From assembly GCF_964340395.1 (NCBI RefSeq), contig NC_135549.1, forward strand, positions 19,281,342 through 19,345,341: a stretch of 64,000 nucleotides of DNA, written 5' to 3'. This document shows positions 1 to 13,522 of the stretch, piece after piece. Numbering within the stretch: position 1 is the first letter of the stretch; every line of letters begins with the position of its first letter. The DNA is from Glandiceps talaboti (taxonomy: Eukaryota; Hemichordata; Enteropneusta; Spengelidae). Under the pieces are notes generated by a model. The model searched no databases. It had not been told where the DNA came from and saw only the letters and a program-made list of their open reading frames with translations. The translations under genes and the position numbers were made by a program.

Positions 1-128
1 ATACATGTATGTTGAAGATTTATAAGTTGACAATAAACTTTCCATATAGTTATTACTACATTTGAAGTATTGAACAAGAAGGAATCACACAATTCAATGA
101 TTAAATTAATTCTGTCTTCTTGTAACAG

Positions 129-167
129 TTGATTGGTACTTGGGACCGTTCTCATGGTGGTGGTACC
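129..167 (+). CDS. PMPCB: PMPCB coding exon a (first in window)
   Basis: This 39-nt exon lies between an AACAG acceptor and a GTAAGT donor and encodes 13 residues, [13 protein letters not shown]. It corresponds to the glycine-rich segment of PMPCB. The preceding exon is outside the window. Confidence 0.88.
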
Positions 168-425
168 GTAAGTATATATTTCTTGCATTCTTTTGTTGGA
201 TTTCAAGTTTGTTACAATCATATATTTAATGAAATTTTGAAAGGAGAAGTGTAAGAGTACTAATATGTTTAGTTATTGCATTGTAGTTCTTTCTGTGTTT
301 GTGTGTGTGTGTGTGTGTATGCGTGCGTGCCTATGTGCGTATGTATGTATGCATGCATGTGTGTGTGTGCACGCATGCATGCATGCATGTGTGTGTGTGC
401 GTGCGTGCCTATGTGTGTGTGTGCA

Positions 426-462
<37 letters not shown>

Positions 463-3400
463 TAATAAAAAATCTGATTGCCATAGTATTTGATAGGGAT
501 ATTACGCAGAGTCACTTAAAATTATCATGATACAATGCCGTTCTTGGTATTTTTTATGAAATCAATTCATTTGATTAATGCAAAATTGAAATGAATCATA
601 GAATGATGAACAGAAGTATGTGATGTACATGTAGAGAAAATGAAATCCATGTGCTTCTATTTATCTTGTCTTGTAGAATGTTGCCAGCAAGCTAGCATCT
701 GTCTGTGCAGAAGCTAACCTGTGTCACTCCTTCCAGTCTTTCAATACATGTTACACTGACACTGGTCTCTGGTAAGTCATTCAAAGCTATCTTGTATATC
801 TCTTGAGTATCAACTAGCAAATACCATTGCAAATGTAAGGGCATTGTATAGTGCTGACAGGTAATAGTGATGTGGGTGGAGAACTGTGTACTGACTGTAG
901 GTTCAATATAGTCACATATTTTCAAGCTAGGAGAGATGAGTCTGATTATAGGTGGGTTGGGGTGGGGGGGGGATCATGGCAGAACTGATCTATCCTGCAA
1001 TCTGTCGGGATTTTTATTTCCCTAAAAACCATGTGAGTTAAAGGATTGACCTGTTTTCGGTTCCAAGATGCATTACGCATCTACCCATACAATACCATAC
1101 ATTGTGTATGTGCTGAGGGGTTTGCACGTGCTACTCAGCAGGATGGTTGTCACCTGACTGTACCCTGGGTTCATCTGTAAATTCCTGTGTTATTGATGGT
1201 GTTAAATCTTTGTTCTATAAAATCACTCCTAATCAAAGACGTAAACATGTCTTTCCATCATTTCCTGATGAAAATGTTATTTCAAATGTAATAAAGACAA
1301 AATACGACTAACAACATAAGCGACGTCCTCTCGCGCAATGCACCTTGGAACCGGAAAATTGACTATTGGTCATTATAAAATGCAGTATGTGAGTCTATTC
1401 AAAATAGGAATGTTAGGTGAATATTAGGTAAATATCAGTTAAGACTCTATATCTGTACAGAATGAGAGTTTGATATGAACGTACTTGCAGAATGTACCTA
1501 CCCCCCGGTACATGTCTTGTATATCTCACTATGTCTAATCAATGATATGCCATATGCTTTCTTTTGTAAATTATGGTCAAAATATAAAAATGGATTGATT
1601 TTTTTTATTTGTGTGTGTTTTGTACAGGGGTATGTACTTTGTAAGTGATGGTTTGACCGTAGAGGACATGATGTTCTATGTTCAGAAAGAGTGGATGAGA
1701 ATCTGTACAAGTGTTACAGAGAGTGAGGTCGACAGAGCAAAGAATCTTTTGAAGACCAACATGTTACTACAACTAGATGGTAAGAATGCTATATCATATC
1801 AATAAACTTTTACTGAATGTAGAATTTAATAGTTTGACATTACTTGGGACTCAGTCCACTTGGAATATTTAGGTTGGAAATACATAGTTTTGTGATGAAG
1901 TTACAAACTTTTACAATAGATGCAAATATATTAGATGCCCAAATATGGGTGTTTAGGCGTGAGGACCAGATAGGAATCTGGCTGGCATGAGAGGTATCTA
2001 TAAAATCCTGATCCAAAGATTCAAATATACATACTTTGGCTGTAACGTTATTGTAGGTAATGTATATTAGATTTTGTCAATACAATTTCATGCAGGTATA
2101 TAGCCAAAGTATAAGAATATCATGCAAAATCAGAATTTTTTGATGAGGTACTTCCAATTTGTCGTATTTAGCATTTCGCATGAACAGTATAAACTTCACT
2201 TGCCTGCCTGGCAAGTAACCCAAATGTCCCTATCTGAAACAAATGGCAAGATTGCGTGTGTGTGTGTACTGATGCATGCATTAATAGAGGACATATTGTT
2301 TTCTTAGCATGAAACTGTTATATTTTGTCACTTGTCTCTTTATATAGGTGTCATATATCAATTCTTATATTTGGTTTGTACAGGTTCTACTCCCATCTGT
2401 GAAGATATTGGCAGACAAATGCTGTGTTATGGACGTCGTATTTCCCTGCCAGAACTTGACGCCCGCATTAACGCTATCACTGCTAAGACTGTCAGAGATG
2501 CATGTTTTAGGTATATTTATGACAAATGTCCCGCTGTAGCTGGTGTAGGTGAGTGAATCCACTATTGCGAACAGTAATTTTTTTATGATTACAGTCCTCT
2601 CATTTTTGTGCAAATAAGAGTCAAGGTAGTTTTGTGCAGTGTAAAGTGGATGTATTGAATCACATATACATATATCGTGTACAGTATTTCAGTGGGCAAG
2701 GGGAATATAGGATTGGTCTGTTTTAGACGGCCATGACTGTGCTTGCATGTTTTGAATGTTATTAGTTTGACAAACCGGGTAAAATCCATCTCTAAAAGTG
2801 AATATTTATGAATTACTGAAGATTTTAAAAACCATACATGTAAGTGATTGAGTGTGCATTTAGTGCATTGGTTAAACACTTAAATTGAGTGTTCCATTTT
2901 CAGTATTTGTGTAATCTACTGTAAAAATGATGGTGAAGCTGCATCCAATTTAACTCTGTATATGTAATCTGAATTCAAGAAATTTCATATGAAATGGGGC
3001 ATTATTACATTGCTTCATAATGTCAAGGCATGATTGACTTCACTCAAGTAAAATTTTCACTTATAGCGCCCTCAACCACAATATGTACATTTGTGGTTGA
3101 GGGCGCTGTCACATTCAATGCGATTGAAGTTATATGATTGATATTTTGTGTTGATGTAAGGCTAGTGTTTTCCTAAGTTCACCTTTGAATATAGAATATT
3201 CAACCAACTCTGGACAAGATCTATACCAGTGAATTTTCTTGTGTGATGAATTTTGAATGTGACCAGGCTGAGTCCAGCCTGTTCAGTTACCAAACAGTAC
3301 CATGACAATTTGAATAGGTTAAAGGTTACTGCATATATTTAGTCTCCTTTACGTGTTGCACACACATTGTCACAACTTTTACAAATGCCAAGCTAATAAT

Positions 3401-3492
3401 ACACCTCTCTTGGTTGATTTGTTGTAGGTCCCATTGAACAGTTACCGGATTACAACAGAGTTAGAGGTGGAATGTACTGGGTTCGATACTAG
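129..3492 (+). CDS. PMPCB: Mitochondrial processing peptidase subunit beta, C-terminal part (5' end outside window)
   Basis: Five exons (129-167, 677-771, 1628-1779, 2384-2548, 3428-3492) join in phase to 171 codons plus TAG. The protein reads [12 protein letters not shown], then [69 protein letters not shown] and GPIEQLPDY. These match the C-terminal M16-like half of metazoan PMPCB closely. PMPCB is the catalytic subunit of the matrix peptidase that removes presequences, working as a dimer with PMPCA. The zinc-binding HxxEH motif lies in the N-terminal half and is therefore not in this window. All introns are GT-AG. No damage is seen. Other M16 relatives such as UQCRC1 lack this degree of match. 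Confidence 0.95.
293..461. repeat. (TG)n-rich microsatellite, interrupted
   Basis: Long runs of TG with interspersed CATG, CGTG and ATGT units lie in a PMPCB intron. The cysteine/valine-rich or histidine/threonine-rich open frames over it are low-complexity artefacts. Confidence 0.9.
677..771 (+). CDS. PMPCB: PMPCB coding exon b
   Basis: The acceptor is TTGTAG and the donor is G|GTAAGT. The exon is 95 nt and encodes [19 protein letters not shown] and onward to the split TGG codon of GLW. Confidence 0.93.
1043..1365. mobile_element. Candidate MITE with imperfect terminal inverted repeats
   Basis: TTTTCGGTTCCAAGATGC at 1054 onward matches the reverse complement of the segment at 1333-1357 (TTTTCCGGTTCCAAGGTGC), continuing into CATTACGC/CATTGCGC. 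The spacing of about 320 bp and the lack of coding potential fit a non-autonomous DNA transposon in a PMPCB intron. No target-site duplication was recognised, so the ends are approximate. Confidence 0.4.
1628..1779 (+). CDS. PMPCB: PMPCB coding exon c
   Basis: The acceptor is TTTTGTACAG and the donor is GATG|GTAAGA. The exon is 152 nt and encodes [34 protein letters not shown] and [12 protein letters not shown], a highly conserved block of PMPCB. Confidence 0.95.
2384..2548 (+). CDS. PMPCB: PMPCB coding exon d
   Basis: The acceptor is TTGTACAG and the donor is GTAG|GTGAGT. The exon is 165 nt and encodes [19 protein letters not shown] through CPAVAGVG. Confidence 0.95.
3065..3107. repeat. Perfect 17-bp-arm hairpin
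   Basis: AGCGCCCTCAACCACAA (3065-3081) is followed, after a 9-bp loop, by its exact reverse complement (3091-3107). It lies in the last PMPCB intron. It may be a foldback-element core; the TGAGGGCGCT end recurs at about 56423. Confidence 0.85.
3428..3492 (+). CDS. PMPCB: PMPCB last coding exon and stop
   Basis: The acceptor is TTGTTGTAG. The exon encodes [20 protein letters not shown] then Y and TAG (3490-3492). The C-terminus aligns with the usual end of PMPCB. A possible weak ATTAAA signal lies near 3754; I see no strong AATAAA close by. Confidence 0.93.
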
Positions 3493-6400
3493 AATTGTAA
3501 AGTGTTTGTGGTTGGTGTGTACCAGTCAATATGTGTATTTTATGAAGAAAAGCACCATCAATTACAGCTTCTTCTTTTTTTGGATGACAACATTGCAGAA
3601 ATGTACAAAAAAGCTGTGGATATATGGTTATCAAGACACTATTTAATATAAGTTGAACAGATGATGATGTTTGTTGGACTAACATGTTTTAGTGAATAAG
3701 AATGACTTCAAACTTTGTAAAGTTTAACCAGAATTTTGTGGACAAAATTATAATTAAAATGTGTTATAGCTAAAAACCAGTGTTCAATTGTGGTGTCTGT
3801 CTTAGAATATGATCTGATCATCATGGTGAAGTACAACTCTGGTAATCCAGGCTTTTGTTTACTAAGATAGACACAAACTTAAAACTATTGTTGTTCTTTA
3901 ATGTGGTAAATTACACAAGTTGGTGATAGCAGTTCCTCTGTTGTGTGAATCTAATTAACCCTGTGATCAAGATAATGTAAACATTGGGAGTCCCAAAACA
4001 GTACATTGTTAGTTTATGGAACTAGCTTTCAGAGATGCCTCCCAACTGAGACTATAATTAAACCAATTCAATATCTAATTAAACCAATGTCTACTCAGCA
4101 TTTTATCAATGTTGTATCAAAATGTTGCAACAATCGATGTAGTTTACATTTAATTTGTGTCTGTCTTATAAACCAAAACCACAGTTACCAGTGTAATATG
4201 TTAAAGGGGCATAGGCCAGATTTGTGTGCCATATTTGTTTTACTTAGTGAAACATGTTTAATCATTACAAATGACATTGAGATCTATAGCATAGCAGTTC
4301 AGACAAAACGAAATAAACAATTACATTATATACTTCCAGGGTGGTGCGCCCAAAATGCCACAGATATCAGGATCATAGGAAATATACACATATGTAAACT
4401 TCAATGCTATGTGGATATATTATGCTCTTTCAGAGAGAAAAACGTCATGAATACAATATTGTATGAGTTTTATATAAATGATTAAGAATTAAGACCAATC
4501 ACAAGTTGGCCCATATCCCATTTAACCCCAGGGTTCTCCCCACACTGATTGGCACGGGTTGTTCACCAGCAGTCAGAAATACACCTCCAGTAATAAATAT
4601 ACTTCTAATCAGTTCCACCACTTGTATAAATAATGAACTTGGATACTATGTGTCATTGTTATCGATCTCCTGATATTGATTTAACTTATGAATGAATATT
4701 CATGACCAACCAGCACTCCCTTGGGACTGGGGAGAATATTACCCCTTCAGCTCTTTGAAATGTGAACTTGTCATGTTAATGGGAAAAAAAAGGAAATACA
4801 ATTACTTTGAGCTCAAAATGTTAAGGTAAGGATATAAAAAAAAAAAACTGACACTGTCCGAAACTCAAGTTTAAATTTGCCAAAAGAGATAGAAAAACAA
4901 ATATTTGAATGATGTGATATAGGCAGGAATTGTGTGTACTAGCTAGGCGGCATGCATTAATACAATTTGTTAACAATGATAGAACTGTGAACATCACACT
5001 GAATATATACAACAAGGAGGTATTAACATGAACCATTGGGAAGACTAGGGTGTTGGTCAGTGTGTGAAACTTATGGGAAATACTGGTCCTTACTGAATGG
5101 CAGTTTGACACATCTATAGTACTACATCCACACCCATCCACCCTCATACCCATAGAAATATCAAATGGTTTTGAATGTCTCTTGCTGTACTAAAATTACT
5201 TTTGTACAGCAAAAGACAAATTATAGGAGAGTGCAACAAATAGTTTGATATCCACAATAATTTATTTCAAGTTCTGTAAACTTGATATCAACAATGCTCA
5301 GATTTGTGTGATTTTAATACAAGTAAGTAAGTAACCTATCATTCAAGAGAGGTACAGTTTTTATAGTTTCTTTCTTGTGTCAGGTATTTTTTTGTGCCAT
5401 ACATGCTTACACCATAGACCCTCCAGGAGGAAGGTCTATGCTTACAGTGACAAATTACACTGGTAGAAACTTAGAGATTAGCAATGTATGAGGAAAGCTT
5501 TTCATTTACACTGATGACCATACATGCAAATTAAACCTGCACTAGCTGTAACTGGGGTATTAGTTTTTTGATCAGACAACCAACTATATATTCTCTAAAA
5601 ATTGATTAAATAACGATAATTAGACACGGTTTATTTTATGAATAAGAAGTATAGTAATAAGTTGACATAATTATTTTCATGGGGGGGGGGGGGGGGTGCG
5701 CGATAATTTTTGGGTGTGGACCCAAATATAAATTTGATTGGTTATATTTCACTGTAGTATTGCTATACAAATCTGTTTACCCACAGGTGATTGAGTACTG
5801 TGCAGAGTGAACACTATTATATCTAACTAAGCAGTTACAAAAAAAATCCAGTACCGCTTTAACATAATTACAACTTCATTTTCCAGTCTTGCATAATTTT
5901 TCTATAAGATGTTGCTGTTATGTTATGTCTCAGGTTACATATTTCATTTTTTTTTCTTTATTGCTGTGAAGTTACAATGGGCAATGGCTAGCTAGCTAGC
6001 CATCATCGCTGCCGTGTTCTACTTGTGTAATTCAGGAAAACATCTTGATATGAATTTATTGAAGTCAACTTTAATTCTGCATTTCATTGAGATGTGTATG
6101 ACGAATGTATGGTATGGTAGTATTACCAATCTCAGTATAGTGTCATTCACACTGGAATTTTAACTTCAACAAACTTGAATACTAGGTTATTGGGGGATGT
6201 GCAGCTTCCTGTACTGTAAGAGTACATGTATCATCAACCACTTAAAATGTTGCCTTGACAGGTTAATTCAAACATCCAACTTCAAATGCAAGTATATTGA
6301 GCATAGTGAAACGACAACTTTATGACGAAATCGGCAAAGAAACAACAACAAAACGGTTAAAATGGTCCAACATGATGGTATCAGATACCCTTTCGTAGCC

Positions 6401-6850
6401 TGGTCGGAATACAACTCATAATTTGATAAACTGAAATACTACATATTCCAGGTAATCTGGAAGGTCTGTGGTGTCAATGAGTCGAGATCATCAGCTATCA
6501 AATGTGCACAACTCTTGCACCTTGAGTCTCTCCGGTGTTTGTGTCAGTCTAAAAAAATATTTATAGACTAATTTAATTATAAAGGAAAGCTTATCTTACT
6601 TGTACACTAATTATTTTGTCGTCAGTGGGTTGATAGTGGTAGAGACCTAAACTTTTCGATGTAATCCAGATATAAATACGGGATTAAAATCAATCTAGCA
6701 GATAAAAAGTTGAAATGGCCCAGGTGTAGTGAGGTGGTCAAATGGAAAATACGTTCGAGTTTATCCCTGGTGTTTATTATATACCGAATTCTATTTCGAA
6801 ACACTGCTCATTAGCATAACTCAAGAAGTCTGATGCATAAGTTGCTGTTT
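3493..6850. other. PMPCB-RHOA intergenic region, no gene recognised
   Basis: This holds the PMPCB 3' UTR at its left edge and AT-rich sequence. It contains a small CATAGACC...GGTCTATG hairpin near 5413-5441 and a poly-G run at 5681-5696. A 159-codon open frame at 4006-4485 begins at a non-ATG codon and resembles no family I know; I treat it as chance. The right edge leads into the presumed RHOA promoter. Confidence 0.6.
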
Positions 6851-6860
6851 TTAGGTGTGG

Positions 6861-6897
6861 CTATTTTTAGCTCCAGTTGTTTGATATGCATATATAG
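6861..6897 (+). promoter_or_regulatory. Putative RHOA core promoter: MEF2-like box plus TATA/CArG-like box
   Basis: CTATTTTTAG at 6861-6870 fits the MEF2 consensus YTA(A/T)4TAR. About 20 bp downstream CATATATAGG (6889-6898) resembles a TATA box and differs at one position from an SRF CArG box. A GT donor following CCACAGAG at 7059 lies about 165 bp further on, as expected for a short non-coding first exon. The whole assignment is inference from position and motif. Confidence 0.35.
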
Positions 6898-6919
6898 GGA
6901 GTGACCACGATTGCCTTGG

Positions 6920-7058
6920 TCACTCGACAATCAACTCGAGTGCGTCGCTTCCGAAAAGTTGTTACCGTACCAATACCAGGATCTCGCCTATCCGGAACGT
7001 GGTTGTTAGAAGAAACACATAAATTACAGTAAATGTTTAGCTGTTTTCGACCACAGAG
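6920..7058 (+). other. rhoa: Putative non-coding first exon of RHOA
   Basis: The RHOA start codon lies in an exon with an acceptor only 16 bp upstream of the ATG, so an upstream non-coding exon is required. The best donor nearby is CACAGAG|GTGAGTC at 7059, downstream of the TATA-like box. The 5' end is a guess. The resulting first intron is about 1.85 kb (7059-8906) and holds nothing else recognised. Confidence 0.4.
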
Positions 7059-8862
7059 GTGAGTCTTTTTTCATTTTAAGCCAGTCAAATCACTCCCCAA
7101 AAGTAAAGTCTGCACCGTGACGCACTAGCCGCACTGCGAGCGACGTTCACTTCCGCATTTCTTGTTGATATCCACGGCCACTGGACATATACAAGCAGAA
7201 TCGTACATATAGAGGAGTTATTTTTAGAACATGTGACGTATCTAACATTTGACCAATGAGCGACGACATTGAAATATATTAGCATTAAATTTCCAATGAT
7301 GCTTTGCAAAGTGACGTCACTATTGGGGTAGTGCTATTGATCAATTGATGTGAGCCCTCTAGGCCAAATTGAGGTGTGGTTCAAACGGAAATTTTTAGCT
7401 GAAATTGGAGAAATCGTATCTGACTGGTGTGTTTGGATAATACTGGATAATACAGGTAACGGAAGAATTGTAACTTTATGATTTGTACATAATATTATGA
7501 ATGAAGTTAGTACGATACCTACAGAGGCTGTCCGGTTTCCACGAGTGATTTTTTACAACTTTTTCGCTATCATATTTGTTAACCGGTTGGTTGGTCAATT
7601 TTGTCATTAAACCCGTCATGTTTCCCTCAGTGTTCACAAGTGACATAAAATCTGTACAGGGTAAGATTTCTTAATATTGCTGTACATCGAATGTGTGACT
7701 GTAGTTGTTGTTGGTGTTCTATGTTCCCATCAGAGACATTCGTGTGTCTGTCAATGAATATACCGTCGTGTCGGCCATTTTGTCTGCAGGAGGTAACCAG
7801 GACGTCAATCGAACTTGCCCAGAACGTCTGTAACTCTTGTTTCCAGCATCTGCAACTCAAAAATTCTATGGAAGCACATGATTTATGATTGATCGATGTG
7901 TATGCAAGTAAAATATTGTCATAAGCGGTTTAATACATTTATGTTCCTCGAGTCTCGTCGAGCTGGCGGTGTCATTTGTTTGAATACATTTGAATGAGTC
8001 ATGTCATGAGACTTTCCAAGGGCATACCGCTGTGTCTGTCGCTTTATTGAAAATTTCGTTGTTCTAGAGAACACTTGGAAATACTTTGCTCTTTTCCCTT
8101 ACTCGCACGAAGGGTTTATGTACTAGCCATAGTCTGCCTACACTGTTTTTTTTGTTAGACCCAAGTACAGCCATGCAAAAGGAAGTGGCGTGAGGCCAAC
8201 GCTGTTATTCGGACTCCACCCATTTGGTCATAGGGCATCATGTAAGCTGTAAAAATTCCAGTTCCTGATTCACCTTAGTTGTGTTTTTCTCTACTCTACA
8301 TGCAGTTGTAGCAATATAGTTTCAGCTACATTGCATTTAATGTGTGCACTTAGTCTTTTTTTGTGGGTGTAGTTTTGAGATCTGCTTTCATTTATTGTAT
8401 TAGGTGGGTGCTAATTAGCATGTTTATTTACACAACTTGGACAGTTCTGTGATTTACTTGTCTGTGATAAGGTGAAGCAGCTAGTTTGCGTTTGTGAAAG
8501 TGGCGTTCCTTGTAGGGTAATCCTTCAAGGGACTGATATGATGAAGTTCATGGGCAGTTTTGAGGTGATTCATTTCTATATCTGTATTGTTTATGAAATG
8601 GGTGTGCCACTTTGGGCTGTCTATCTGGCATAGTACTGACTTTCCCTCCTATTGTCAAATTTTTGTGGGTGTACATTGTGAATTTCCCGTGATGTTTTGA
8701 CTCATCAGTTGCTATATGTATTGCAAGTACATGTGCTGCAATTAGGACAATTTTGTGTCTAGGTGAAATTGATATTTCACACGCATTTTAACTGACCTTT
8801 CATTGATTGATTGTTTGTTTGTTTGTTTGAACAATAGTCACTCTGAATAGATCTAAAAATAA

Positions 8863-11202
<2,340 letters not shown>

Positions 11203-12315
11203 ATGTAGCTAGAGATAGTGTCTTCTTTACAACTAGGCACACAATGTACTATAGAGAACTCTCACTGTCTTTGCTTTATATGTGTAGCTGTCATATGCAC
11301 TTTTGTCAGACTATTGAAAAAAAACAGGAATTTGCACCGAGCAAGTGATGGTTTGCATTTTCCGCCAGCGACTTTGCATGTGGGACGACAAGCGATGCAA
11401 GAAAAAACACCCCCCTCCCCTCTCAATATAGCCAATTTATCCAGGAAAATGCAACCTTTATTTCTGAAATCTCACCTAATAGCTATCTGCTTGTTATTCA
11501 AGATTACCTAGTGTAGCAATATTGATGTAATTTTGTGACGAAGTGTCTGACAGTAGGTCTCTTTAGTATTTAATCAAATGTACTCGGAAAATTTTCTCAC
11601 ATATTACCATTATGAAGATTTAAAAAAAAACAGTGGTTTCTTTTTTTTTTGTATACCGATAGGCAAAGAAAATAATAATATGTGTAAAGTGTTTGTAAGT
11701 GGGCAGATTTTAGGGAATGAACGACACTGCATAGAGACATCAAGTGTACTGGCACTGATATATAAACGAAAACGTAGTGTTAGACTCGTGCCTAGGTGTA
11801 GAGTATGGTTTCAAGGCCTCAACTTGAGAACTAAGTTATTAATTCTGTATTTTCAAATCTTATTCTCAAAAGGAGAGAAGAAAAAAAAGAAGAAAAAAAA
11901 ATCATTTTTGTTTTCCTTTCGACACATGAAAAACCAAACCGTTTCCCTGATGTATCATAACAAACCAACTGCCTGTTTCAGTTTGTGAACTGTCGCAAGA
12001 ATTTTTGTGATTAGCATTTTTTGCGTTTTAGTGCTTTTATACTTTGTTGACCAATGGAAAAGAAAAGAAAACAAATTATTGTATAATAGCGAAGAAATTT
12101 TCCTGGTACACATTTTTGTCTTGATTTCTTCCCCACCACGTTGGGGCATGTATTTTATACCCTGTGGTTTAACAAGTATAGTAATTGAGTATTTAGTCCA
12201 GTTATCATGTCGCAATGTAGTTCAAACAAACTCTCTTTTGCATATACCGTAGATTGGTCACCAAAACATCTTGCTGTCTCAAGTTTTTTTTCAGAATAAA
12301 CAGGAAAATGATCTT
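11203..12315 (+). terminator. rhoa: RHOA 3' UTR with AATAAA polyadenylation signal at 12295-12300
   Basis: The first clean AATAAA after the stop lies at 12295-12300. It follows a T-run and is followed about 30 bp later by a TGTGTGTTGTG GU-rich stretch, as expected for a cleavage site near 12315. The UTR would be about 1.1 kb. Open frames inside it are low-complexity. Confidence 0.6.
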
Positions 12316-13485
12316 TTAACCAAGCTTAATTGTCTGTGTGTTGTGTATTATACATACGTGTACTTTATCATATACGACGTGGTTGGCCAGGATGGGTCAC
12401 ATGTCCTGTGGAAATTTGGTTTATGACCATGTGAGTAGTGCAGACAGGGCATTGTTACGTCAACTGGTGTATAATGTATGATGTGACAAGTGGATGGAGT
12501 AGGAAGTTTTGCTGTCTGTAATGTTGAATGGCTCATTATGGGAAACGTGATGTCCCTCACTTCATCGTGTTACATTGTAACAACATACAGTGTAGTCCTT
12601 CTTACTCAGACCCTTGCAGGAGGATTATTCCTCTTATCAGCACAGATTAGCTATGATTTATGTGTTAGTATTATTATACCAGTAATTGCAAATATTTCCA
12701 CAATCCTCTCTCAGCTTGTGATGCTGGGGTTGAAATTCAAATTTCCTATTGCATGGCCCAGTTACAAGGCAGACCTTCCCGATTGACAGTAAAGCTTAAA
12801 ACTACATGTATACAAGAATGGTTGAACCTACTACGTACACTACCACATTCAGTGCAACAGAACACAGGTGCTACACATGCATAGGCTAGGCATGATGTCT
12901 GAGTGTCTTGTGAAAGATATCTCCCACAGTGAAAGTGTTTTTGAAATGACATGTAGGAAGCCATTTCCATTTGTAACTGGTGCGGTGCAGAGGCATACAA
13001 TATCAAAACTACACATACACATACACTTTTTCTCATGCACTTTTGAAAAAAAGTTTATTTTGCATATATATATAAAGGACAATTTCAGGTTTGTTGCATG
13101 ATCCATTTAGAATTGAAAGCCATAGAATACTTGAATAATGGTCTTCAACATCTCGGTTATTGAGCAATTTTATTTCCAGTACGTATCACCAGGCCCTTGT
13201 CCTCAATTTACCCTTGTTATGTAAACATAAATATCTTTGCTCACCTGACGATGCTCTGTCCACATGGTGTTCTTCAAATTATAGAGACTGGGAAGAGTGG
13301 TAGCTGAGTTTTACGCAACCACATTGACTTTTCCGTTCAATTTAATATGATTTCCTCCCTTTTGAGTTGAGTTTTGTTGTCATCATCCAGTTTTTATGTT
13401 GTGTTCAGGGAGTGATCAGTTTTCACACACAGGGGAGAGTGGCAGCAAATCAGGGTCACCTAGACTAAGTGTTTGTGTGTGTATG

Positions 13486-13522
<37 letters not shown>

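Noticed and set aside
265-530. Cysteine/valine and histidine/threonine repeat proteins
   Set aside because: They are translations of a (TG)n microsatellite.
4006-4485. 159-codon open frame between PMPCB and RHOA
   Set aside because: It starts at a non-ATG codon, has no recognisable domain, and its composition follows the surrounding AT-rich DNA. No splice or promoter context supports it.
5413-5441. Small CATAGACC/GGTCTATG hairpin as a mobile element
   Set aside because: Eight-bp arms are too short to support an element without other copies in the window.
11218-11988. Two open frames of 97 and 136 codons after RHOA
   Set aside because: They lie in the RHOA 3' UTR before its polyadenylation signal and contain poly-lysine and poly-phenylalanine from A- and T-runs.
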